Origin: Burkholderiales bacterium | GTDB taxonomy: Bacteria; Pseudomonadota; Gammaproteobacteria; Burkholderiales; Casimicrobiaceae | Direction: 5' to 3' | NCBI GenBank assembly: GCA_015075645.1 | Contig: JABTUF010000001.1 | Span: forward strand, 620,001-684,000 | Length of the DNA: 64,000 nt | Shown here: positions 19,541 to 27,001 of the stretch, piece after piece | Layout of the letters: each line of letters begins with the position of its first letter | Position numbering within the stretch: position 1 is the stretch's first letter | Program-made: the position numbers and the translations under genes | The notes under the pieces: generated by a model | The model's input: only the letters and a program-made list of their open reading frames with translations | Database searches by the model: none | What the model was told of the DNA's origin: nothing

Positions 19541-20025
19541 CAGAGCGAGAAGCCGTCGAGCGCGGGCGGGAGCGTCCCGCCGTCGAACGCGATCGCCTGC
19601 GCGGTGCGTGCCGCCCACGCTGCGTCGTCCCACAGTTCGAACTTGCGGCCCTGGCCGACCAGCACGACGCGCCGGTCGAGCGACGCATAGCGGCGCAGCG
19701 CGGGCGGCACGAGGATGCGTCCCGACGCGTCGATCTCGACGTCGTCGGCGTGGCCGACGATCAGCCGTTGCAGCGCGCGAATGCGCTCGTCGAACGACGA
19801 CAGCGACATCAGGCGCGCCTGGATCGGCTCCCAGGCGTCGAGCGGATACAGGAGGAGACAGCGTGAAGGATCCGCCGTGAGCACGAGGCGCGCGCCGCTC
19901 GTCGCGACGATGGCGTCGCGCTGGCGCGCGGGGACCGCGAAGCGGCCTTTCGCGTCGAGCGCGAGTTCGGTCACGCCGCGAAACAGCGGCACGCCCGATC
20001 CACCCTCGCCCGCGATTGTCGCCAA
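19540..20025 (-). CDS. mraZ: transcriptional regulator MraZ
   Basis: MraZ is the AbrB-like DNA-binding repressor of the dcw operon. Both halves of the tandem fold are visible: GVTELALDAKGRFAVPARQRD and VEIDASGRILVPPALRRYASL. The start is set at TTG 20025 because GGGAGG lies 6 nt upstream; this gives 161 aa with 13 residues before LFRG. The more usual start position corresponds to GTG 19992 (150 aa), which has only a weak GGTGGA. Four GTGG repeats overlap the promoter just upstream, matching the known autoregulatory site type. Confidence 0.93.
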   Translation of the reverse strand: MATIAGEGGSGVPLFRGVTELALDAKGRFAVPARQRDAIVATSGARLVLTADPSRCLLLYPLDAWEPIQARLMSLSSFDERIRALQRLIVGHADDVEIDASGRILVPPALRRYASLDRRVVLVGQGRKFELWDDAAWAARTAQAIAFDGGTLPPALDGFSL

Positions 20026-20092
20026 CTTCGCCTCCCTCGATGCCCCGGCTGACGGCTGGATCGGTCAGGATTCCGTCCACGGATCCCCGGAA

Positions 20093-20128
20093 CCCCACCA
20101 TAACCCACATTTCCCCACTTCCCGCCAC
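20093..20128 (-). promoter_or_regulatory. MraZ operator: four GTGG repeats at 10-bp spacing
   Basis: On the minus strand GTGG begins at 20128, 20118, 20108 and 20098, exactly 10 bp apart; three of the four continue as GTGGG. MraZ of E. coli and Mycoplasma binds direct TGGGN-type repeats at this period before mraZ. The first repeat overlaps the -10 box and the others lie just past the predicted start, a repressing position. Confidence 0.85.
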
Positions 20129-20156
20129 TATACGCGCCGCTTTCACGCAAGGTCAA
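20127..20156 (-). promoter_or_regulatory. dcw operon sigma-70-type promoter
   Basis: Minus strand TTGACC (20156-20151), an 18-bp spacer, then TATAGT (20132-20127). It is the best consensus match in the window and stands about 100 bp before mraZ, overlapping the MraZ repeats. Confidence 0.82.
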
Positions 20157-20533
20157 CGAATTTCCTTGCCGAACAACCACTTAGCGTGATTTTTGCGACA
20201 CAGTTCCAGAATCAATAAAAACAATGGCTTGGAACAGTTTCCGAAGGTGTTACTGCAGATGGGCGCCGCGCACGGGCCCTGCGGGCGAACGAATGTTCGA
20301 TCGCGGCGTCCATGGCGCGCGATACGGGCAAATCCCCGTCGCGCGCGGCCGTTCAAAGGCCGGGTGAACTGGCTGGGCGCTTCATGCCATCGGCATGAAT
20401 GACGCGGGATGATCCCGCGCGACGACCCGCCGGCCCGGCCGACGGTTCAAGGGCAACCGAATACAATGCGATCCCGCACCCGCGCCCGATGACTTCGCGC
20501 CGGGGCATTTCCCCCGCCTGCCCGGGACTTCCC
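20157..20533. other. intergenic region between dcw promoter and barrel gene
   Basis: No gene is recognised. 20157-20245 is unusually AT-rich for this DNA (runs TTTTT and AAAAA) and contains GTTCCA and TGGAAC as a distant inverted pair, perhaps an UP element or regulator site for the dcw promoter. CGAACGAATGTTCG (20286-20299) is a 14-bp palindrome-like site. A perfect 8-bp hairpin TTCATGCC/GGCATGAA is at 20381-20399, followed by GCGGGA/TCCCGC at 20404-20418. A possible -10 (TACAAT, 20462-20467) precedes the barrel gene. Confidence 0.5.
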
Positions 20534-21445
20534 ATGCCGTCCGCACGCCGCCTTGCTCCTCCGTTCGTCGCGACCGTCATTGCCTTCGCCTGGACCACCG
20601 CCTCGGCACAGGGCCTCCCGGTCGGCGCGAGCGTCGCGAACGCGTCGGTCACCGGCTGGTCGCAACTCGACGCGGACATCGACGGCGGGGGCGAGACGCG
20701 CGGCTACGGCGCATTCGCGATCGGCAGCTTCACGAAGCAATTCACGCCGGAGGTCACGGCAGGCGTCACGCTGCGCTACGACCAGGAGAACTGGCGCTGG
20801 TCGGGCGACAATGCGTTCGGCGGTGCGCCCTTCAGCCGGATCCATCGGCCAGCAATCGCGGGGACCTTCGTCTACGCCGCGGGCAACGGCATCGCCTGGA
20901 CGGTCCTGCCTTCGATCCAGTGGGCCTATGCCTCGGGTGCGAGCACCGGCGACGCGCAGAACTGGGGCGCGGTGTTCGCGGTCAGCAAGACCTTCTCGCC
21001 GGACCTGACGCTCGGACTGGGCGCCGGCGTGTTCCGCGAGATCGGCGAGAACGAGGCGTTTCCGGTGCTCATCGTGGACTGGCGGCTGAGCGACCGGCTG
21101 CGGCTGCGCAATCCGTCGCAGGCGGGTCCGGCGGGCGGCGCGGGACTGGAACTCGTCTGGACCCACGACGAGCGCTGGGAGTTCGCGGCCGGCGGCGCCT
21201 GGCGCCACTACCGGTTCCGGCTCGACCGCAACGGATCGGTGCCCGACGGCGTCGGCGAGAAGAACGCGATCCCGCTGCTCGCGCGGGCGACGTGGCGGCC
21301 CACGCCCGCGAGCACCCTCGACCTGTACGCCGGCGCCGCGCTGGCCGGCGAGATCACGCTCTACGACCGCGACGACAACGAAGTCGTGTCGCGGGACTTC
21401 GACCCTGTGCCGATCTTCGGCATCTCGTTCCAGATGCGGTTCTGA
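20534..21445 (+). CDS. outer-membrane beta-barrel protein
   Basis: A 303-aa protein with a signal peptide (MPSARRLAPPFVATVIAFAW, cleavage near TASAQG), then alternating beta-strand pattern rich in aromatic residues (FAIGSFTKQF, VTLRYDQENWRW, WEFAAGGAWRHYRFRL, LDLYAGAALAGEITLY) and ending in a terminal Phe (FQMRF), the usual BAM recognition end. It resembles DUF6268-type outer-membrane proteins, but this is a guess from layout. ATG 20534 is chosen because it starts the signal peptide; an ATG at 20489 would add 15 residues. Ligand or function unknown. Confidence 0.78.
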   Translation: MPSARRLAPPFVATVIAFAWTTASAQGLPVGASVANASVTGWSQLDADIDGGGETRGYGAFAIGSFTKQFTPEVTAGVTLRYDQENWRWSGDNAFGGAPFSRIHRPAIAGTFVYAAGNGIAWTVLPSIQWAYASGASTGDAQNWGAVFAVSKTFSPDLTLGLGAGVFREIGENEAFPVLIVDWRLSDRLRLRNPSQAGPAGGAGLELVWTHDERWEFAAGGAWRHYRFRLDRNGSVPDGVGEKNAIPLLARATWRPTPASTLDLYAGAALAGEITLYDRDDNEVVSRDFDPVPIFGISFQMRF

Positions 21446-21492
21446 ACCGCCGGCGTGGCTTTTCGGCCACGGTGGCCGTTACCCTTCGTCGA

Positions 21493-21513
21493 ATTCATGA
21501 CGCCGGCATGAAT
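21493..21513. promoter_or_regulatory. palindrome ATTCATG-N7-CATGAAT
   Basis: Perfect 7-bp arms 87 bp upstream of the lipoprotein start; the right half CCGGCATGAAT closely matches the hairpin at 20381-20399 upstream of the barrel gene (TCGGCATGAAT). It could be a shared regulator-binding site. Confidence 0.4.
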
Positions 21514-21599
21514 CCTGCCTGCGGTTGTGAGACACTCGAATGCCGTGCCGGAGGGTGCCTGCCCCGACCCGCCCCACGCCACCGTCCCGGAGGATCGCC

Positions 21600-21866
21600 A
21601 TGCGCCGCACCCTGCTCGTCCTCGCCGCCGTCGCGACTTCGGCGCTCGCGGGCTGCGCCACCTGGAACGACCGCTACGGCTACGTCGCGCGCGCCGATCC
21701 GGTGATCTGGTTCCTCGGCGGCGCGCCCAACGAGATGCAGCTCGACTGGCCGCGCCGCGAGGTGCCGACGCTGCGGCCGCTCGTCTCGCCCGACTACGTG
21801 TCGGCGAAGACGCCGCACCCGCTCGACTATCCGCGCGGCTGGTCGCCGGAGTTTCCGCCGTACTGA
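21600..21866 (+). CDS. small lipoprotein, function unknown
   Basis: An 88-aa protein with an n-region MRR, a hydrophobic helix and lipobox LAGC (Cys at about 18), so it should be lipid-anchored after signal peptidase II. The mature part is short, with several Trp, Pro and Tyr (TWNDRYGYVARADPVIWFLGG, later YPRGWSPEFPPY). ATG 21600 has GGAGGATC about 7 nt upstream, which decides the start over upstream ATG 21540. I do not recognise a family. It lies after the barrel gene with its own upstream palindrome. Confidence 0.7.
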   Translation: MRRTLLVLAAVATSALAGCATWNDRYGYVARADPVIWFLGGAPNEMQLDWPRREVPTLRPLVSPDYVSAKTPHPLDYPRGWSPEFPPY

Positions 21867-21948
21867 ACGCCGCGCGAAGTCGTCGTCGACGCCTGCGCCT
21901 GCCGCTCATGCCGGCAGGGGCCGGCGGCGGGTGACGCTTTCGGCAGGT

Positions 21949-21964
21949 GCCCACGCGCGTGGGC
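21949..21964. repeat. 16-bp perfect palindrome
   Basis: GCCCACGCGCGTGGGC between the lipoprotein gene and tRNA-Arg, which converge here. No T-run follows on either strand, so it is at most a weak bidirectional terminator. The rest of 21867-22076 shows no gene. Confidence 0.4.
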
Positions 21965-22076
21965 GGAAACGGATTCGAGTCGCCCGAACGGCAACGTGTC
22001 GCGCGTCGACGGCTCGTCCATCCGTCGTGCGATCGCGCGCGTGTCGCGCGTCCTCGCCGCCTTCGCCGGGAGTGGA

Positions 22077-22153
22077 TGGCGCGCCCGACAGGATTCGAAC
22101 CTGTGACCCTTGGCTTCGGAAACCAATACTCTATCCAACTGAGCTACGGGCGC
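22077..22153 (-). tRNA. tRNA-Arg(CCG)
   Basis: Minus strand, 77 nt including an encoded CCA. The acceptor arms GCGCCCG and CGGGCGC pair, the D arm GTAGCTCAGTTGGATAGAG, the T arm AGGTTCGAATCCT and an anticodon loop TTCCGAA (anticodon CCG, arginine) are all standard, and the sequence closely follows E. coli tRNA-Arg(CCG). It reads CGG codons, common in such GC-rich genes. Confidence 0.97.
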
Positions 22154-22258
22154 GCGAACCCGACATTGTAGCGGGCGCGAACGCCACGCGTCCATCGAGG
22201 GCGTCGGCCGGTATAATGAGCCACTTCGCCGTTCCGATCCGCCGCTCGCGCGCAGCCC

Positions 22259-23095
22259 ATGAACGAACCCGATGCCCACGCCTCGCTGATCAAGACGCCG
22301 AAGCAGCTCATCGTCGTCGTCGTGCTCGCCTTCCTCGTGCCGATCACGCTGATCGTGCTCATCACCCAGCTCGTCACCGGCGGCCAGCACGACACCGGCG
22401 ACGACTCCGCGGTGCTCGCGCGCATCGCCCCGGTCGGCACCGTGCAGATCGCCGCGCCCGCCGGCCCCAAGGGCATGCTGACCGGCGAAGCCGTCTACGC
22501 CCAGACCTGCAAGACCTGCCACGAGGCCGGCATCGCCGGCGCGCACAAGGTCGGCGACAAGGCGGCTTGGGCGAAGGTCGTCGCGCAAGGCGACAAGCTC
22601 TCGTACCAGCACGCGATCGCCGGCATCCGCGCGATGCCCGCGCGCGGCGGCAATCCGGACCTCACCGACGACGAGGTGAAACGCGCGGTCGCGTTCATGG
22701 TGAACCAGTCGGGCGGGAAGTGGACCGCTCCGGCCGTCGCCGCGGCTTCCGCCACCGCGGCCGCCGCGCCCGCGCCTTCCGCCGCTCCGATCGCCGCGGC
22801 CGCGGCCGCCACCCCGGCCACCGCCGCCGCTGCGCCCACGAAGGCCGATGGCAAGAAGATCTACGACACGACCTGCACCGCGTGCCACGGCATGGGCATC
22901 GCCGGCGCGCCGAAATTCGGCGACAAGGCGATGTGGGCGCCGCGCATCGCGCAGGGCACCGCGACGCTCTACAAGCACGCGGTCGGCGGGTTCACCGGCA
23001 AGGGCGGCGTCATGCCGCCGAAGGGCGGCGCGACCAACCTGTCCGACGACGACGTGAAGGCGGCCGTCGATTACATGGTGGCTGCGGCGAAGTAG
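22259..23095 (+). CDS. dihaem cytochrome c (c5-type)
   Basis: A 278-aa protein with one N-terminal membrane anchor (about 17-39) and two periplasmic cytochrome c domains. Haem motifs are CKTCH (84-88) and CTACH (206-210), with likely distal Met in RAMPARGG and GVMPPKGG. An alanine/proline-rich linker (about 155-195) joins the domains. This layout is that of membrane-bound cytochrome c5 used as an electron carrier to terminal oxidases or denitrification enzymes. A good -10 (TATAAT, 22212-22217) is 41 bp upstream; the -35 is poor. The gene is alone. Confidence 0.9.
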   Translation: MNEPDAHASLIKTPKQLIVVVVLAFLVPITLIVLITQLVTGGQHDTGDDSAVLARIAPVGTVQIAAPAGPKGMLTGEAVYAQTCKTCHEAGIAGAHKVGDKAAWAKVVAQGDKLSYQHAIAGIRAMPARGGNPDLTDDEVKRAVAFMVNQSGGKWTAPAVAAASATAAAAPAPSAAPIAAAAAATPATAAAAPTKADGKKIYDTTCTACHGMGIAGAPKFGDKAMWAPRIAQGTATLYKHAVGGFTGKGGVMPPKGGATNLSDDDVKAAVDYMVAAAK

Positions 23096-23109
23096 TTCGC
23101 TCAGGCGGA

Positions 23110-23224
23110 GCAGCTCGGCGCGGCGCGGTTCGACCGGACGCTCGCGCGCCGGCCAACTCGACGGAGTCGCAGCGCAGCAGATCGCAGCGGCGCAGTTCGA
23201 CCGGACGCCCGCGCGCCGGTCAAC
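23110..23224. repeat. two degenerate 48-bp direct repeats, period 67 bp
   Basis: 23110-23157 and 23177-23224 match at 42 of 48 positions by my hand alignment; the core GTTCGACCGGACGC is nearly the same in both. They fill the gap between the convergent cytochrome and helicase genes. Origin unknown. Confidence 0.7.
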
Positions 23225-23254
23225 GCGCCGGAGGTCGTGGTCCCGTGAGACCCG

Positions 23255-25267
23255 CTAGCTTCCCCGCGCCGCCAGCGCCGCCTTCATCGCTTTGAGCCGC
23301 TCCGCCCCCGCGGCCTTCTCGCGCGCGGCCTCGTCGGCGGGCAGCGGCTGGCCGGCCCAGCGCAGGTCGTCCTGCGCGAGCTCCTTCAGGAATCGCGACG
23401 GCTGGCAGTCCACGCGTCCGCCGGCGCGCGAGCGCGTGCGGCAGAACGACAGGTGCAGCGAGCGCTCCGCACGCGTGAGCCCGACGTAGAGGAGACGCCG
23501 CTCCTCGTCGATCGTGCCCGCGTCGATCGATTCGCGATGAGGCAGCAGACCTTCCTCGAGGCCGACCAGGAACACGTGCGGGAACTCGAGGCCCTTCGCG
23601 GCGTGCAGCGTCGACAGGCGCACCGCGTCGGCGCCCTCGCCGTCCCGGCCTTCGAGCATCGTGATGAGCGCGATCGTCTGGGTGAGGTCCAGGAGCGACT
23701 TGCGGTCGGCCTCGCCCTTCCGCGCGAGCCACGCGGCGAACTCGCGCACGCTCCGCGACTTCGCTTCGGCCTCGCGCTTGTCGAAGGTCGAGACGAGGTG
23801 GTCCTCCCAGGCGATCGCGCGCAGCAACTCGTCGATGAGCCGCCCGGCCGGCTCGCGCGGCGCGCGGCGGCGCAACTCCGCGATCGTGTCGGCGAAGCGC
23901 ACGAGCGTCTCGTGCGCGCGCGATTGCGCCGCCGCGGCGAACGTGCTCGAGCGGATCGCGCGCGCGAGGCTCGAGCGCTCCGCGGTGGCGGCTTGCGCGA
24001 GTTTCGCGAGCGTCGCCTGGCCGACACCGCGCCTGGGCACCGACACCGCGCGCAGGAACGCGGGATCGTCGTCCTCGTTCGCGACCAGGCGCAGGTAGGC
24101 GACGAGATCCTTGATCTCGGCGCGGTCGAACCACGACTGCCCGCCCGACACCTCGCAGGGGATCGACTGCGCGCGCATCGCCGCCTCGAACGCGCGCGAC
24201 TGGTGGTTGCCGCGGTAGAGGACCGCGTAGTCGGACCAGCGGCCGCGGTGCTCGAAGCGGTGCGCGGAGATCGCCGCGGCGACGATCTCGGCCTCCGCCT
24301 CCTCGTCGCGCGCCGCGACGACGCGGATCGCGTCGCCGTGGCCCCGGTCGCTCCACAGGCGCTTGTCGTGCAGTTTCGCGTTGTTCGCGATCAGCGCGTT
24401 CGCGCTCGCGAGGATCCGCGTGGTCGAGCGGTAGTTCTGCTCGAGCTTCACGACGACGAGCGCGGGATAGTCGCGCTCGAGCTGCGCGAGATTCTCGACC
24501 GTCGCGCCGCGCCAGCCGTAGATCGCCTGGTCGTCGTCGCCGACCGCCGTGAACCGGGCGCGCTCGCCCACCAGCGCGCGGAAGAGCCGGTACTGCGCGG
24601 GATTGGTGTCCTGCACCTCGTCGACGAGCAGGTGCTCGCAGCGCGCGCGCCAGCGTTCGCGCACCTCGGCGTCGCGTTCCAGCAGTTCCACCGGCAGCCG
24701 GATCAGGTCGTCGAAGTCGACCGCCTGATACGCCGCGAGCGCGTCCGCGTAGTGCGCGTAGGCCTTGGCGGCCGCCTTTTCGTCCGCGTCCACCGCCTCG
24801 CGCAACGCGACCGCCGGCGCGACGAGCGCGTTCTTCCAGCGGCTGATCGCCCACTGCGCCCTGCGGACGCGGGAGCGGTCCGCCGAGGCCACGAGTTCGC
24901 CGACGATCGACTCCAGGTCCTGCGGATCGAGCACCGAGAAGCCCGGGCGGAGTCCGAGCGTCTTCGCCTCGGCGCGCACGATCGCGAGCCCGAGCGCGTG
25001 GAAGGTCTGGATGCGCACGGCGGACGCATCGCCGCGCCGTCCGCGGTCGGCGAGGAGCCCGTCGACGCGCTCGCGCATCTCGCGCGCCGCCTTGTTGGTG
25101 AACGTCACCGCGACGATCCTCGCCGGATCGACGCCCTGCGCGATCAGGTGCGCGACCTTCGCCGCGATCACGCGCGTCTTGCCGCTGCCGGCGCCGGCGA
25201 GCACGAGCATCGGCGCGTCGGTGCGGCGCACCGCCGCGGCCTGTGCGGGGTTGAGCGGGAAGGACAT
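23255..25267 (-). CDS. rep: ATP-dependent DNA helicase Rep (UvrD/Rep family)
   Basis: A 670-aa superfamily 1A 3'-5' helicase. Motif order: Q-motif LNPAQAAAVR, Walker A LAGAGSGKT, Ia TFTNKAAREM, II DEVQDTN (replacing DEYQDTN), III GDDDQAIYGWRGA, IV LEQNYRSTTRIL, V LSTLHAAKGLEF, VI LLYVGLTRAERSLHLSF. The size and QDTN/GDDDQAIYGWRGA pattern fit Rep better than UvrD. Rep removes proteins ahead of replication forks. Start ATG 25267; a divergent apaH lies 86 bp away. Confidence 0.93.
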   Translation of the reverse strand: MSFPLNPAQAAAVRRTDAPMLVLAGAGSGKTRVIAAKVAHLIAQGVDPARIVAVTFTNKAAREMRERVDGLLADRGRRGDASAVRIQTFHALGLAIVRAEAKTLGLRPGFSVLDPQDLESIVGELVASADRSRVRRAQWAISRWKNALVAPAVALREAVDADEKAAAKAYAHYADALAAYQAVDFDDLIRLPVELLERDAEVRERWRARCEHLLVDEVQDTNPAQYRLFRALVGERARFTAVGDDDQAIYGWRGATVENLAQLERDYPALVVVKLEQNYRSTTRILASANALIANNAKLHDKRLWSDRGHGDAIRVVAARDEEAEAEIVAAAISAHRFEHRGRWSDYAVLYRGNHQSRAFEAAMRAQSIPCEVSGGQSWFDRAEIKDLVAYLRLVANEDDDPAFLRAVSVPRRGVGQATLAKLAQAATAERSSLARAIRSSTFAAAAQSRAHETLVRFADTIAELRRRAPREPAGRLIDELLRAIAWEDHLVSTFDKREAEAKSRSVREFAAWLARKGEADRKSLLDLTQTIALITMLEGRDGEGADAVRLSTLHAAKGLEFPHVFLVGLEEGLLPHRESIDAGTIDEERRLLYVGLTRAERSLHLSFCRTRSRAGGRVDCQPSRFLKELAQDDLRWAGQPLPADEAAREKAAGAERLKAMKAALAARGS

Positions 25268-25353
25268 GCGCGATTGCTACAATCGGGCGCATCGTATCAA
25301 CCGGCGCGGAGCGCGTGCAGTCTTGACGCGCGCGCCGTTTTCCGCACGCGATC

Positions 25354-26181
25354 ATGGCGCACTATGCGATCGGCGACCTGCAGGGCTGCCACGAGGAATT
25401 CGTGCAGCTCCTCGAACTCGTGGGGTTCTCGCCGTCGAGCGACCGCCTCTGGCTCGTCGGCGACCTGGTCAACCGGGGCCCGGGTTCGCTGCCGATCCTG
25501 CGCGAAGTGATGGCGCTCGGCGATGCCGCGCGGGTGGTGCTCGGCAACCACGATTTCCACCTGCTGACGGTCGCCGCCGGCATCCGGCCGCCGCATCGCG
25601 GCGACACGCTCGACGACGTGCTCGCGGCGAGGGACCGCGGCGACCTCCTCGATTGGCTGCGGACGCGCCCGCTCGTCGTGCGCGAGGGCGAATTCCTGAT
25701 GGTGCACGCGGGCCTCCTCCCGGCGTGGACCGCGGCGCACGCGCAAATGCTCTCCGGCGAGGTGGAGGCGAAGCTCGCGGGGGCGGACGCGATGCGCTTC
25801 CTCTCGATCCTCTACGGCGACGAGCCGTCCGCGTGGCGCGACGATCTCGACGGCGACGACCGCCTGCGGGCGGTGGTCAACGCGTGCACGCGGCTGCGTT
25901 TCTGCACCGCCGACGGCCGGATGGAGTTCCGCGAGAAGCGCGGACGCGAGCACGCGCCGGACGGATTCCGGCCCTGGTTCGCGCACGACACCCGCCGCAC
26001 CGCGCGCGAGACGGTCCTGTGCGGCCACTGGTCGACGCTCGACCTCGACCTCGCGCCCAACGTGATGATGCTCGACTCGGGATGCCTGTGGGGCGGGACG
26101 CTGACCGCGGTCAGGTTGCCCGACCGGCACGTGTTCCAGGTGCCGTCGCGGCGTCCCGTCGTGCCAAAGCCGTTCGGATAG
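25354..26181 (+). CDS. apaH: symmetrical bis(5'-nucleosyl)-tetraphosphatase
   Basis: ApaH (275 aa) hydrolyses Ap4A to two ADP in the cytosol. Metallophosphatase motifs are intact: IGDLQGCHEE, GDLVNRGPGSL, LGNHDFHLL, MVHAGLLP and CGHWSTLDL. The N terminus MAHYAIGDLQGC fixes the start at ATG 25354. A possible -10 (TACAAT, 25278-25283) lies in the gap to rep. Its 3' end overlaps the convergent plsC gene by 71 bp. Confidence 0.95.
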   Translation: MAHYAIGDLQGCHEEFVQLLELVGFSPSSDRLWLVGDLVNRGPGSLPILREVMALGDAARVVLGNHDFHLLTVAAGIRPPHRGDTLDDVLAARDRGDLLDWLRTRPLVVREGEFLMVHAGLLPAWTAAHAQMLSGEVEAKLAGADAMRFLSILYGDEPSAWRDDLDGDDRLRAVVNACTRLRFCTADGRMEFREKRGREHAPDGFRPWFAHDTRRTARETVLCGHWSTLDLDLAPNVMMLDSGCLWGGTLTAVRLPDRHVFQVPSRRPVVPKPFG

Positions 26182-26932
26182 CGTCCTCGGCGCCGCGCGC
26201 GAGTTCGCGCCGGTCGCGCGCGGCCGCCGGCACCGCCGGCGACGCGATCAGGTCGACGGCGAGCCGGCGCTCGCCGCACACGCGCCAGAACGACGTCGCG
26301 AAGCTCGTGTCGCCCGCGTACTCGGGCGCGAACGACAGGCTGCCGTCGCCGTCGTGGTAGCGGATCGCGACCGGGATGAGGCGGCCTTCGGCGTCGACGA
26401 TCGGCTGCAGCAGCGATCCGTGGAATCGGAGCACCTCGCGGCCGTCGGTCGTCGTGCCCTCCGGGAACACCGCGATCGCGTCGCCGGCGCGAAGCGCGTG
26501 CGTCGCGTCGCCGTTCACGCGGCGGGTATCGCGGCGCCGCGCGCGCTCGATGAAGAGCGTCCCCGACCCGCGGATCAGGCGTCCGATCAGCGGCCAGCGC
26601 GCGAGTTCCGACTTCGCGACGAAGCGCGCCGGATGCTGCGCGTTGATGACGAAGATGTCGAGCCACGACACGTGGTTCGCCACGATCATCACGTTGCCGC
26701 CGGCCGGGTCGAAGTCGCCGTGGACACGGGCCTCGATGTTCATGAGTTCGAGGAGCCTCCGGCACCACGACCGCGTGAGTTCGCGCCGCCGCGACGCGTC
26801 CGCGCGCGGAAAGAGGAAACGCTGGGTGGCGAGACCGGTGGCGAAGTGCGCCATGACGCGCACCGCGCGCACGACCCGTACCGGCGCCGCGACCGGCCCG
26901 GTGCGTCCGGCGTCAGGCCGGCGCAGTGTCAT
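26111..26932 (-). CDS. plsC: 1-acyl-sn-glycerol-3-phosphate acyltransferase
   Basis: A 273-aa PlsC-family acyltransferase making phosphatidate at the inner membrane. The catalytic NHVSWLD (NHX4D) lies near residue 86, the substrate motif FPEGTTTDG near 155, and a hydrophobic N-terminal part precedes them. The last 71 bp overlap apaH tail to tail, encoding a low-complexity C-terminal end (AATAPGTRAGRAT). Start ATG 26932 is used; internal ATG at residue 27 would also keep the domain. Confidence 0.9.
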   Translation of the reverse strand: MTLRRPDAGRTGPVAAPVRVVRAVRVMAHFATGLATQRFLFPRADASRRRELTRSWCRRLLELMNIEARVHGDFDPAGGNVMIVANHVSWLDIFVINAQHPARFVAKSELARWPLIGRLIRGSGTLFIERARRRDTRRVNGDATHALRAGDAIAVFPEGTTTDGREVLRFHGSLLQPIVDAEGRLIPVAIRYHDGDGSLSFAPEYAGDTSFATSFWRVCGERRLAVDLIASPAVPAAARDRRELARGAEDAIRTALARRDAATAPGTRAGRAT

Positions 26933-26951
26933 CGCGGGTGGCCCGGAAACA

Positions 26952-26979
26952 CCACGGCCCGCGGGAGTGCGGGCCGTGG
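26952..26979 (-). terminator. intrinsic terminator-like hairpin after lipoprotein gene
   Basis: A perfect 11-bp stem CCACGGCCCGC/GCGGGCCGTGG with a 6-nt loop begins 22 bp past the stop at 27002, followed on the minus strand by TGTTT. It separates the lipoprotein gene from plsC. Confidence 0.7.
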
Positions 26980-27001
26980 AAGCGCGGGGAGCGCGAGCCG
27001 A

